Below the pieces are notes generated by a model that was given only the letters and a program-made list of their open reading frames with translations, made no database searches and had not been told where the DNA came from. The position numbers and the translations under genes are program-made. Shown here piece after piece: positions 43,625 to 52,885 of a DNA stretch of 64,000 bases. The stretch spans positions 19,017,001-19,081,000 of the forward strand of contig NC_073641.1 in assembly GCF_029407905.1 (NCBI RefSeq). Reading direction: 5' to 3'. Position 1 is the stretch's first letter. The number at the start of each line of letters is the position of its first letter. The DNA is from Bubalus kerabau (lineage: Eukaryota > Chordata > Mammalia > Artiodactyla > Bovidae).

Positions 43625-43844
43625 TAGGGCTTCCCTGGTGGCTTAGTGGTAAAGAATCTGCCTACCAATGCAGGAGACACAGGAGACATGGGTTCCATCC
43701 CTGGATCGAGAAGATCCCCTGGAGAAGGAAAGCAACCCACTCCAGTATTCTTGCCTGGGAAATCCCATGAACAGAAGAGCCTGGAGGGCTACAGTCCATG
43801 TGGCCACAAAGAGTCAGCCAGGACTGAGCGACTGAGCACACACT
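43625..43844 (+). mobile_element. Bov-tA SINE with 16-bp TSD
   Basis: 'agggcttccctggtggctta' to 'gagcgactgagcacacact'. The exact TSD catgcatgtgcattag (43609-43624 and 43845-43860) starts at the 3' tail of the preceding SINE. Confidence 0.95.
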
Positions 43845-43914
43845 CATGCATGTGCATTAGCAGTTCTGAAAGCATCTCCAGACGATTCTAAATATTAAGT
43901 AACTAGAGCTGATA

Positions 43915-43966
43915 TGGGGTCGCACAGAGTCGGACATGACTGAAGAGACTTAGCAGCAGCAGCAGC
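43915..43966 (+). mobile_element. 52-bp BovA2 3' stub with TSDs
   Basis: Only the last 52 bp of BovA2 ('tggggtcgcacagagtcgga' to the cagcagcagcagc tail) are present. The exact 10-bp TSD is agagctgata (43905-43914 and 43967-43976). Confidence 0.92.
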
Positions 43967-43976
43967 AGAGCTGATA

Positions 43977-44944
43977 ATCACTGGGCAACTCTCTCATCAC
44001 TCCTTTCTCTTTCAATTTACATCATCATTCTAACCCAGCTGTCATTATTCTTCACATGTTGTAAACTCCCTTCCCTGGCTTTTCTTGGATTGTCTGTTCA
44101 ATCCTCTCTAAATACTATACCCAGAGCAATCTTGCAAAAGTTCCACTTTGTGTCATGTTTGCCACTCAAAGTTACGAAGGATTCTTTTCCATTGCCTCAA
44201 GGTTGGAAGAGGTGAATTGATTTGAGTTCCAGCAGGGACACTTATCAGTTATGTGACCTTTGTTAAATAATTTTAAAAATAATTAATTTATTTTAATTGG
44301 AGGATAATTACTTTACGATATTGTGATGGTTTTGTGAAATAATTTAAGGGGCCAATGCAGCTGCTGGATCATAAGAGATTTCAATTAACATCCTTCCATT
44401 CTTCCTTTGCTAAGCTCTAGTATCCCATTGTTCCTCTATCCACCCACTCCCCCTCACCTACCCTCCTAACCTCCCTTGCTAACTCTCACAGCCATCTTGA
44501 GGATTTAAAGCCAGACTTGCCTCTGAAAACCAAATTCAGGTACCCTCTCTTGCCAAAAATACTTCAGTCAGAAATAACCCTGCACCCCTCTCAGCATCCT
44601 TGGCACTTTCTCAAACACGTGGAACCTTTTAGTGACTTGTGTTCTGTCTTTTTACAAAAGTGTAAATTAAGTTAATTAAAAGGAAACAGGAATCCAAGGG
44701 CAGGTGAAGGAGGGAGCAAACTGAGCACTCCCTATCAGAGAATTGAGGAATTACATCATTTGCTTCGAAACATGTAGCCTTGCTTGAACACTTATGGTGC
44801 CATGTCACCCATGCTCCCTGTGTCTTTTGGCAAGTTACACATTGTACAAAACCCTTCTATTGCAAGCTCTTTGTGGGCAAAGTCTGTGTCTTAAAGATCT
44901 CTGTCCTTGATACATTATAGGAAAGCAATAGGACCTAGGTGTCT
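43977..44944 (-). mobile_element. Old repeats: MIR-like, L1 stub, L2
   Basis: 44195-44345 resembles the antisense end of MIR ('gagttccagcagggacactt', 'cagttatgtgacctttgtta'), split by a 62-bp L1 3' stub at 44275-44336 with possible TSD aaataattt. 44520-44940 resembles an antisense L2 3' end ('caagctctttgtgggcaaag'). The MIR and L2 calls are moderate. 43977-44195 is unassigned. Confidence 0.5.
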
Positions 44945-44993
44945 AATGATAGCTGACACTGAATGCTTATTATCTACTTGACCTTGTTCTAAG

Positions 44994-45416
44994 TGTTGTG
45001 GTCTGGGCACAGGTTGAGAAAGAATTTCCAGACATGAGACAGAATGAGAGGGAAATAAAGTTTATTAGAGTGGGAGACGCTGTTTGAGTAGTGAGCCAGC
45101 TCAAGGGAGAACTGACATTGAACAGGGGTCCTTAGCCCATTTCTATACCCAGGGTACAAGGAGTGAGATAGGGGTCTTGTGGGTCATTTGCTAATTGGAT
45201 GAGGCACATATCAGTATATGGGCAGGGGGAGAGTAAGGCAGATATCTTCTCTCTATGGGGTAGGAGGGGAGACAGGTTATACTGCTCAGGAGGACCTGAA
45301 ATCCATTAATAGTTACAATATGGGAGAAGGAAGGACGATAAGGGTTTGGTTTTTCTGTTTCTGGATTCCAAGACCCTCCTTGGTTTTATCTGCTCTTTTA
45401 TCCTTGGGTCACCACA
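44994..45416 (-). mobile_element. LTR (3' LTR) of an endogenous retrovirus-like element
   Basis: A 423-bp block, on the minus strand beginning tgtggtgaccc and ending gaccacaaca (TG..CA). It has a TATA-like tatagaa near 45150 and AATAAA at 45066-45061. A purine-rich aaagagagggagtaa lies just upstream, as a polypurine tract would. Structure supports a class I-like LTR. The exact family is not identified. Confidence 0.75.
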
Positions 45417-48400
45417 TTACTCCCTCTCTTTATTTTTAGGGCCAATTCTTTGGCCCCTTTTGATACCCTGCTCATGTCTAACTACCTATTTCCCTTCTCA
45501 GGTATTTGGGAACCCAGTCTCAGAGGAAAAGGGGTAATGACTGCTCTGGCTTCTTCAGGCTGTACAGGGGCGTTATGGGGCTCTGGGTTCCCTTTGCCTG
45601 CTCTCTGTCGGGGTGCATTTACAGCAGGAGATGAGAGTCCATGGAATGATAAGGTGACTTGTTTCAGCATTGTCTAGGTGTTTGTTGGTCAGGGAATACT
45701 CTTGTCATACTACCACTTGGAGATTTGTTGTATTCTAGAAGAAACAAACTTAACAAGAAAGTTAAAGGTACGTGGCCCAAAGATTAATAGAAGTAGAAAA
45801 AGTTGCTCAAGGGCTAGCCAGGAGAACCAGGGCCCAGACATTGGTTCGTGACATTAGTGTTTCTCTAGGTACGAGAAGAGGCAAGAATTTGGGCTCATAA
45901 AATCTTTACCTGAAAGCTTATCTGACTATCTGAGGGCTGGTTCTTGTGGGTTTTTCCCAGAGCACAGAGTGTCTTATTTCTGATCTCCTCCCTGAACTCC
46001 TTTCAGGGGATGTTGAAGGTCAGCAGCTTGCAGTGGTCATGAAGTAATCCTTGTAGAGGCAGCTGGAAAGTGCTAACTTCCAGTCATCAGGGTCCCTTCA
46101 TAACCACATAGTTGACCATGCTTTGGGGGCACTTCATGGCCATTGTGTCCCGAGGTGCTGGGAAGGCTCATTCCCAGGTTTAACAAAGATTCCATTGACA
46201 GGCCAGTGTGCTGTTACTGGACCAGGCCTTGTGAGTAGCAGAAGTCTCTGGACCATACCTGTCTTACTAGCCTCCTGGTCCAGGAAAATATTCCCTCTTG
46301 TTGCTTCTTCCCATATCTAGAGTTAGATTATTACAATCATTGATCTCATATGGAACTGCATATCAGCATTTTATCACAGGCTCAGTCACACATTTGGTAA
46401 CGTAAGAAACTATCTTCTGAAACAAGCAACATAGAAAATAATACAGCTAGCAGTTATTAGTAAGGTCACGAGTAAGGATTATAAGTCAAGAACTTTCATT
46501 AAGTAGAGCCCAGTATACCCCAGGTCATCTGGCTTCGTTTGTTAAATAACTACAGCCTGGTGTTAATCTCCTGGTTGTGCATCATGGAGCATCTGATCTC
46601 TATCTAAAGACTGGTTACTGAGATAAGCTTTAGAAACAGAGTGTCCTTTTTAATAACTTAATTAAATCTTTTAGCAGTATAACATAACAACAAGGAAATA
46701 TCTCAGAAGTGAGTCTTAGTAAACACTAGACCTTAATTGACAATCCTAGAATCTTAGTTTAACAATTAACAAAACTTAATATTCAGTGAAACACGATTTT
46801 TTCATTATGAGGGCATTAACCCTGTAGCCAGGGAAGGCTTTAACCCATCAAATAAAAATGAGGTTTGTCAGGGAGCCGGGAAAAGCCATGCGAACATCCT
46901 GGATTTCCCATAGCCCTGACTCTTTGATTTACAGCTATTGTTCACCCATTTTTAATTCCTTGATTTAGGAGTAGACTTTTTCCTTGTTTTAAGGACATCA
47001 GAATAGCAAAAGTCTAACCGTGAGGGCTTATTTTTTGTAGAAGCAAAATGAACTTCATCTACATGTACCATAATCTTAAATAATGCTTCTTTACCAAAGT
47101 AACAAAAGATTTTAAAAACAAATATAAATCACTTAAAGGCAAAGAAATTAATAATCTCTTGTCGAAAGCTTCATCCTAAGAAAGCTTTGTTCTCTTAACA
47201 AAGCGAGTAGACTAAATTCCAATCTCTTACCAGTTTACCAGATAACAAACAAACAAAATTTGTTTATCGCTTAATCTTAGAAAAGTCTTTTCCAGAAATC
47301 TTGAAGTAGCAGTATTCTTGCAGAGGCATCAGAGTGAAACCATAGAAGGCATGTTTAAAATCCGATTAAACTGCAACTGACAAAGTAACCTGGTCATTGC
47401 TGTGACTTGTAACACTTAAACATGGTAACTAGAATTATAACTGACAACATTTTATCAGGGCATATCAGATCTATATGAATTCCACATAATTTTAGGATAT
47501 CTATATTAGTTACATCAACCATACAGTATAACCTGAGAAGATTTTATCACCGCTTCCACAGTACTTCCCATGTAATTGAATGTCCAATGAACCCAGGTAG
47601 TTTAATAGCTCTTTGGGATGTCTCAGGGGTCCTCTGAAGCATCCCAAAGTTAGCTAGAAGTCAAGTTATTTAGGAAGTTTTGTCGATAAATATCAAAAGG
47701 GCTTATAACACTCAGTCAGATAGAATCACATGGATCACTGTGAAACTATACATTCACTTAGCCAAAGTAACAAAGATTTCAAAGAACATAGAACAGATTA
47801 CTTCAGAGGTAAAGAAACTTAAAATCCATTATCAAAGGCAGTTCAGTATCTCAAGAAAGCTTGTATTTATGCACAGAACTCCTTCCTTGGGGTGCACTTT
47901 CCATCAAACCTTACCACTTTCTGTACCCATTACTTTGTTCTCCCATTCTGAAACAGCCACCTGTAAGTCAGACCTACTTCCTTTTCCCTTCATAAAACGT
48001 AATTTCATTCCTCATACCTTCTTTACTGAAAACACACATCGTACTTTCCTTAAGCAACCAAAAACTGACCTTTATATTAGCATTCTATAGATTGGTGAAC
48101 ATAAATACCAGTGAAAATTTCTAAAAAGAATTCTAGAGAACATCTCAGGATGGCATCAAACATTATTCATTGGTAGTCCAAAATCTCTTTAGTTTCTGTG
48201 TAAGAAGTTAGTGTTAAGTAGCGAATGTTTCAGCATCTTATTTTATTTGGAAATGACCTAGCTATTCAATAAACTTCCGTCACTTAGTTAAGCACTACCC
48301 TAGAAATTCAGGTTACCAAAATCTAGAGAGACTGTTTAGACAGACATTTCAAAGTATAATTATTCTTAATAGAGTTTATCCAAAAGCTCATCTCTCATTT

Positions 48401-49600
48401 GCATTTTTTTTGAAGTTTCTTCACTTGAGGTACTTTCCTTGCTGACAAACTTGTAACAGATATAACAATATCTAACTTATAAACCTAGGCACAATGAAAA
48501 TATTATGCTTAATGTTAATGACTCTTAGACATGTCTATATTAGATTAGGAAACAAACATTAATACAAGATATTTAATATTGACTATTTCCCAGTTCACGT
48601 GAATCTGATATTCATTTAGGTTAATTTCTCTTGTATTTAGAATTGTCTGATTTGTAAGAGCTTACTTTTCTTTAGGCCAATTAAATTAGAACTCATTTAC
48701 AACTTCAGCAATATTAAAAAAAAATAAAACCCAAAACACACAGAGACATACATAAATCCAGACAGAGATCTCATAGTTTTCCGCTTGATATTTAAAATGT
48801 TTCTTTGACCACCCCCGCCACCCCCCCGACCCCTGCTTTTTTTTTGAAGTTCTAATTTGCCCAAGGCTGAGGTCTCAGGCAAAGTGGGCTGTGTATTTCA
48901 GGGATGTGGAAAGGGTTAACTTCAAGCTTTTCCTTAGGCAGTCTTTTTAACAAGCTAGTTGTTTTTAATTGCATATGCAAAAAGAACTGGTTTTGACGCA
49001 TAAAGGAGAGTTTTTAATCCTTTAGGCTTTTGAATATAGGAGAAAGACCTGGACCAAAGGGAACCTCAGAATCCTTTCCTAGAGATTATGTGGATATGAA
49101 AGGTCAAGTAGGGGTCATCTAGGAAATCTGATGGAGAGACAGAGGGGGACAGGAGATAGGGAGGCAACAGAAAGACACATGCAGCGTGATGAGTCCCTCA
49201 AGTCCGGATTCTGACTGAGGGCCATGAAGGACTGAACATAAGGAAATTCTGAGTCCTTTCCCTGCTCTTGGCAAAAGCTAGTGTGCCATTCAGAGGCCAT
49301 TTTTTTGGGTCCCCCAGTTTGTATTGTGGCCAGGCCTTTTGCAGGGTCAAAATATTTCAGTTTCTGAGAATGTAGCCAAGGGGTGAGTCTGAGAGAGGCT
49401 CCCAAGACATACCAGAAACCCATCCTTAACCTATATGCCATAGAATGGGGGCACTGAGAGTCACTGACTGGCAAAAAGGCACCTCTTTTTGTCTCAGTGA
49501 CGTCGTCTCCATGCAACTAATGGCACAAAGATGGTCAACCGTCCCAACAGTCGCGTCCGACAGTGAAAGGTGACCTCTGAGGACCGTGTGGCTCACCATA
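45417..49600 (-). mobile_element. Internal region of the LTR element, no intact genes
   Basis: This 4.2-kb minus-strand interior lies between the LTR and the right MIR half. No protease, reverse transcriptase, integrase or envelope motif is recognisable. The longest minus frame (49516-49115, 133 codons) lies where a leader or gag would be, but I do not recognise it. The right end (49590-49600) shows only about 11 bp resembling the LTR start, so the 5' LTR seems missing. A C-rich tract at 48810-48833 is G-rich on the element's sense strand. Confidence 0.65.
47094..47862. repeat. Diverged direct repeat inside the LTR element
   Basis: 47094-47190 and 47762-47862 share word order: ccaaagtaacaaa.gattt, cact/ctt.a.aggcaaagaaa, and tc..aagaaagctt. 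The spacing is about 670 bp. Similarity by eye is roughly two thirds. Confidence 0.6.
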
Positions 49601-49830
49601 CTAGGTGCTGTACTTTAAATCCTCACAGTACCCATATAAAGTAAAATCCATTATTAACCTCATTTTTTCTAATCTTAGTCTTTGAAACTGAGGTTCAGAG
49701 AAGTGAAGAAGCTTGTCCAAATTTGGGCAGCAAGTCTCTGGCCAAGGCTGAGCTGGGCTATGAGACCAAATCGTCTGTCTTCAGAATTCATACTAGCCTG
49801 CCTGCTACTGATGGACTAACAAAATATGGT

Positions 49831-49987
49831 CATCTAATTACATGCCTGCAAATTATAATTGTTTATATTTTGTTCCCAGATGTAGACCATATTGATATTT
49901 TCTGTTTCACTGAATTCCTAAGCAAATGAAAGTCAATAATTCCCTTAGCGTTGATCAGGTAGACTGGAGTGCCTTTTGGGGTCAGCA
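49831..49987. other. Short unassigned stretch
   Basis: Nothing recognised between the two MIRs. Confidence 0.5.
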
Positions 49988-50225
49988 CCTCTGCATTTTA
50001 AAGCTGACCCTGCCACGTACTTGATGTGTGGCCTTGAACAAGTCACTTAACCTTTGTTGTTTCTCATCTCCAACTTCTATCAGTGGGCATTTACATAGGA
50101 TTTTGTTGCCATAGTAATACAAAATAATACTGACCTATCTCTCAGGAGTGAGCATCATGGGGATTAACTAATTTACAGCTGTGAAGAGCTTTCAACATAT
50201 GAACTGCTAGACAACAGCTAGATTG
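49988..50225 (-). mobile_element. MIR SINE
   Basis: Antisense MIR landmarks are 'gtgtggccttgaacaagtca', 'cttaacctttgttgtttctc', 'gggattaacta' and 'gctgtgaagagc'. Confidence 0.75.
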
Positions 50226-51062
50226 TAAAGAGAATTTAAAACACCATGAGCTTGTGGAGCATGCCCATTTGATGCCCATCATTATATGTTTAACTATTAG
50301 CATTACTACTCATAATAAACTTTTATGAGGTACTTTAGGTGGTTGAAGTGTTTTTATGAGAGCTAATTAGTTGTTCCAACCAGTTCTAAGCGGTAGGTCA
50401 GTATTTTTATCATCCCTGTTTTGGAAATTACATTAAATTAGTGCATGCATCATTAAAAGAATCTTAAACTTCCAGATACTTAAAAGCATTCTGTGATCGG
50501 AGACACAGCCATCACTCCTAACACAAAGCTCCAGTGTAGGGCAGTGGGCGTGGATTCTGCATGTGGAGCCAATATATAATGTTGGCAAGTCTTTCTAATT
50601 TTAATTGTTTTGATGCTTGCATATTAAATAGGTGGTGATTCTTGTGCTGGGTTCTTTTGTGTATCACTCAGGGTGCATTTCAGAAAGTTGAACCCATTCT
50701 AGATAGTTTAAACAAATTTACTACAAGAAATTGGTTACATGTGTTTTGGGTGAGTATTAAGAAGAAACGGAATTAGGTGCTGGGAGAACAATTAAAAAGA
50801 AGAAGTCATATCCAGAAACTAGTAACTTCAGGAATCAGTCCCATTTCCAAGGGCTGGGGGAAACAAAAGGGAGGCGGCCAGGTTTGTGGAGTCCTGGAGC
50901 ATCAGTTGCTGCTGGGCTAGAATCACAGAGAGAAGCCCCACTGTAGGAGCTAGACTCACAAAGGGAGATAGCCACCTCCAAAGATGCTGCCAGAGCACTG
51001 AAGAACAGCTTCTCCTCTGCTCCTACCTTGTGATCTTGCACCAGTGTTTCCTATCAGTAGAA
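50226..51062. other. Non-coding, nothing firm recognised
   Basis: 50640-50790 faintly resembles an old repeat ('caagaaattggttacatgtg'). The rest is unassigned. Confidence 0.45.
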
Positions 51063-51215
51063 ATTAATAGGGGGAGGGGAGGGGGGGGAGGGGAGGGAGG
51101 GCAGGGAGGGTAGGGATATATATAATTATGACTGATTCACGTTGCTGTGTAGCAGAAACCAACACAAAATTGTGAAGCAATTTTTCACCAATTGAAAAAT
51201 AAAAGCTAAAAAAAT
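51063..51215 (+). mobile_element. L1 LINE 3' end with G-rich tract
   Basis: The G-run block 51069-51116 is followed by 'gtgtagcagaaaccaacaca' and 'attgaaaaataaaagc', the ruminant L1 3' terminus. G-rich polypurine tracts are a normal part of L1 3' UTRs. Confidence 0.8.
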
Positions 51216-51660
51216 AGGAAGTCTTGGGCAAGGGAGCCTGGGAAAAATAGTTATAGATTTGTAACCTTAGCTTCACAGATTTAGATGGAGAAGGATGGAT
51301 GCAGGGTTGAGAGAGAGGAGGTAACTAGCCTGTTTCATTAAATTCACTAGATTTTTTCTGGTGATCAAGGAGATTCAGAAGCTTACTTGAAGACCTTTAT
51401 ACCAGCAAGTTGTAGACCTGACTATTCAAGCTCAGGCTTGCCAACTCAGAGTGTAATGTATACTCCCAGGGCCACACTCCATCTCTCTCTTAGTGTGCTC
51501 ACCTTCCCAGTGGGGCTCCAGGGTCAGGTGGTAAGAATGTTCATCTCTACTTGTCTTTAAGGGCATAATGAGGATTAAATTAGATTACACACCTAAAAGC
51601 CCTTGTTAGTCACCAATACAACCCACAAATGAAAACGAGTATTGTTATTTGTAAATAATT
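51216..51660. other. Non-coding, possible MIR piece
   Basis: 51540-51620 ('gcataatgaggattaaatta') may be an antisense MIR remnant. No gene is recognised. Confidence 0.4.
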
Positions 51661-51739
51661 TTTGCAGAAATATCTATAAACAGAAGTCCAAGATTAAAGT
51701 GAGATTTTTATTACCAACCTTTTCAAGTCGAGCCTCAAC

Positions 51740-52270
51740 AAAGGTCCTCTTGCTACCCCCGCCCCGCCAACCCCACCTCCTGTTGTTTGAGCCAATAGAG
51801 CAAGGCCAGGTCTGGTTCCGAAACAGAGGAAGGTTTTTTGCTTTGTGCAGAGGATGGAGAGGTGGGAGTTCCCACTCGGGAGCAAATGCTCTTCCCGCAG
51901 GCCTGCGGTGGGGTGGGGACATGGCTGCTGTAAGGATAACTTCTGAATGTGTGAGAGGGGGCAGGGTTCCCCCCGAGCTGGCGCAGCTGTAGCTACGCAG
52001 GCTCCAGACAGCAGTGCGGGAGCAGCGTCTCTGCGCACGGCCCACTGCTGCTGGCGGGAGCAGCGTCTCTGCACACGGCCCACTGCTGCTGGCGGGAGCA
52101 GCGTCTCTGCGCGCGGCCCACTGCTGCTGGCGGGAGCAGCGTCTCTGCACACGGCCCACTGCTGCTGGCGCCACCTTGGATCCGGGCGTCCTGGTAGCTC
52201 ACCAAGCTGACGAGTTCTGGAGTGCTGGGTGTGAGGCTTCTGCCTGTGACCCCACTATGAGCAAGTCGAA
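51740..52270. promoter_or_regulatory. CpG-rich island, candidate promoter-like region
   Basis: The only clearly CpG-rich segment of the window. It contains a doubled GC-box-like ccccgccccgcc (51757-51768), a CCAAT box (51792-51796) and a 38-bp GC-rich minisatellite (52017-52168). No gene start can be assigned on either strand. It could be an unannotated lncRNA or alternative promoter, or the regulatory part of an unrecognised LTR (AATAAA exists on the minus strand near 51712). The promoter role is inference. Confidence 0.4.
52017..52168. repeat. 38-bp minisatellite, four copies
   Basis: Exactly four head-to-tail units: 52017-52054, 52055-52092, 52093-52130, 52131-52168. Each starts cgggagcagcgtctctgc. 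They differ only at the CpG/CpA positions following ctctg. A gctgct..agcagc inverted repeat spans each junction. Because 38 is not a multiple of 3, the overlapping open frames through it are artefacts. Confidence 0.97.
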
Positions 52271-52744
52271 GTAGTTGAAGCACAAACGATAAAGAGGTTA
52301 GACTTTACTACCAGATTCTGTTTTTCTTTTCTGGGAATTGCTAATGGGCTTTGCCGTTGACTGTTTCTCTTCACTTGAAGACGTTAAGTTGGATCACCTT
52401 GTATCTGGACTGTGGCTGATAACTGAGTGTGTGTAGGGACCGTCTTTCAGTTGGTAGTTGCCTTTTTTGTTGGGTTCAAGTGGAGCTGAGGAATTACTTT
52501 TCCTGGAGGTTTGAAATTTGCTTGTGGCTTTTAATTTATCCTGACAGGCTTTAGAAAAGGTTGCCAGGTTTCCGTCATACAATACTTATTTTCAAATAAG
52601 TATTGCTATTTTATTATTAATAATACCATTGCATAGAAAAGTTACTGATACATAACACATGTTCATTAAATAGTTGGTTAGAAACAATTAACAGATATCT
52701 AGACTTCTGATTTTCACTCTGTGAGTGGGCATGGAGGTGTATCT
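52271..52744. other. Non-coding, includes a small palindrome
   Basis: Follows the CpG-rich block. No open frame with a recognisable product. Holds the inverted repeat at 52580-52605. Confidence 0.45.
52580..52605. repeat. 12-bp perfect inverted repeat, 2-nt spacer
   Basis: Arms caatacttattt (52580-52591) and aaataagtattg (52594-52605). Confidence 0.95.
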
Positions 52745-52885
52745 GAGGAAATATTCTTGACTGGGTATACTGAGGCCAGTCATTTACCTCTCTGAACATA
52801 GTGTGAGTTTGAGGATAATTGTGGTAATGTGTGTTAAAGTGTTTGGTAAAATTTAAAGTGCTGTCCCAATGTTAAGGACTACAGC
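52745..52885 (-). mobile_element. Probable MIR SINE
   Basis: Antisense MIR words are 'gaggccagtcatttacctct' and 'gaggataattgtggtaatgt', followed by 'tggtaaaatttaaagtgctg'. Confidence 0.55.

Larger units (their letters stand above)
44945..49830 (+). mobile_element. MIR SINE split by a 4.6-kb insertion
   Basis: The left half 44945-44993 ('atgatagctgacactgaatg..gttctaag') and the right half 49601-49830 ('ggtgctg..aatcctcacag', 'gaaactgaggttcagagaag', 'agcttgtccaaatttgggca') are collinear parts of one MIR. Everything between is therefore a later insertion. Confidence 0.85.

Noticed and set aside
49115..49516. 133-codon minus frame as a retroviral gag
   Set aside because: The position would fit a leader or gag, but I see no major homology region or zinc-knuckle motif, so I do not assign it.
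52017..52168. Direct repeats that could suggest a CRISPR-like array
   Set aside because: The units are contiguous with no spacers, and this is mammalian nuclear DNA. It is a minisatellite.
51674..52174. 166- and 152-codon minus-strand frames through the GC-rich block
   Set aside because: They run through the 38-bp minisatellite in several frames at once and consist of low-complexity repeats. GC-rich tandem DNA lacks stops by composition, so these are not credible proteins.
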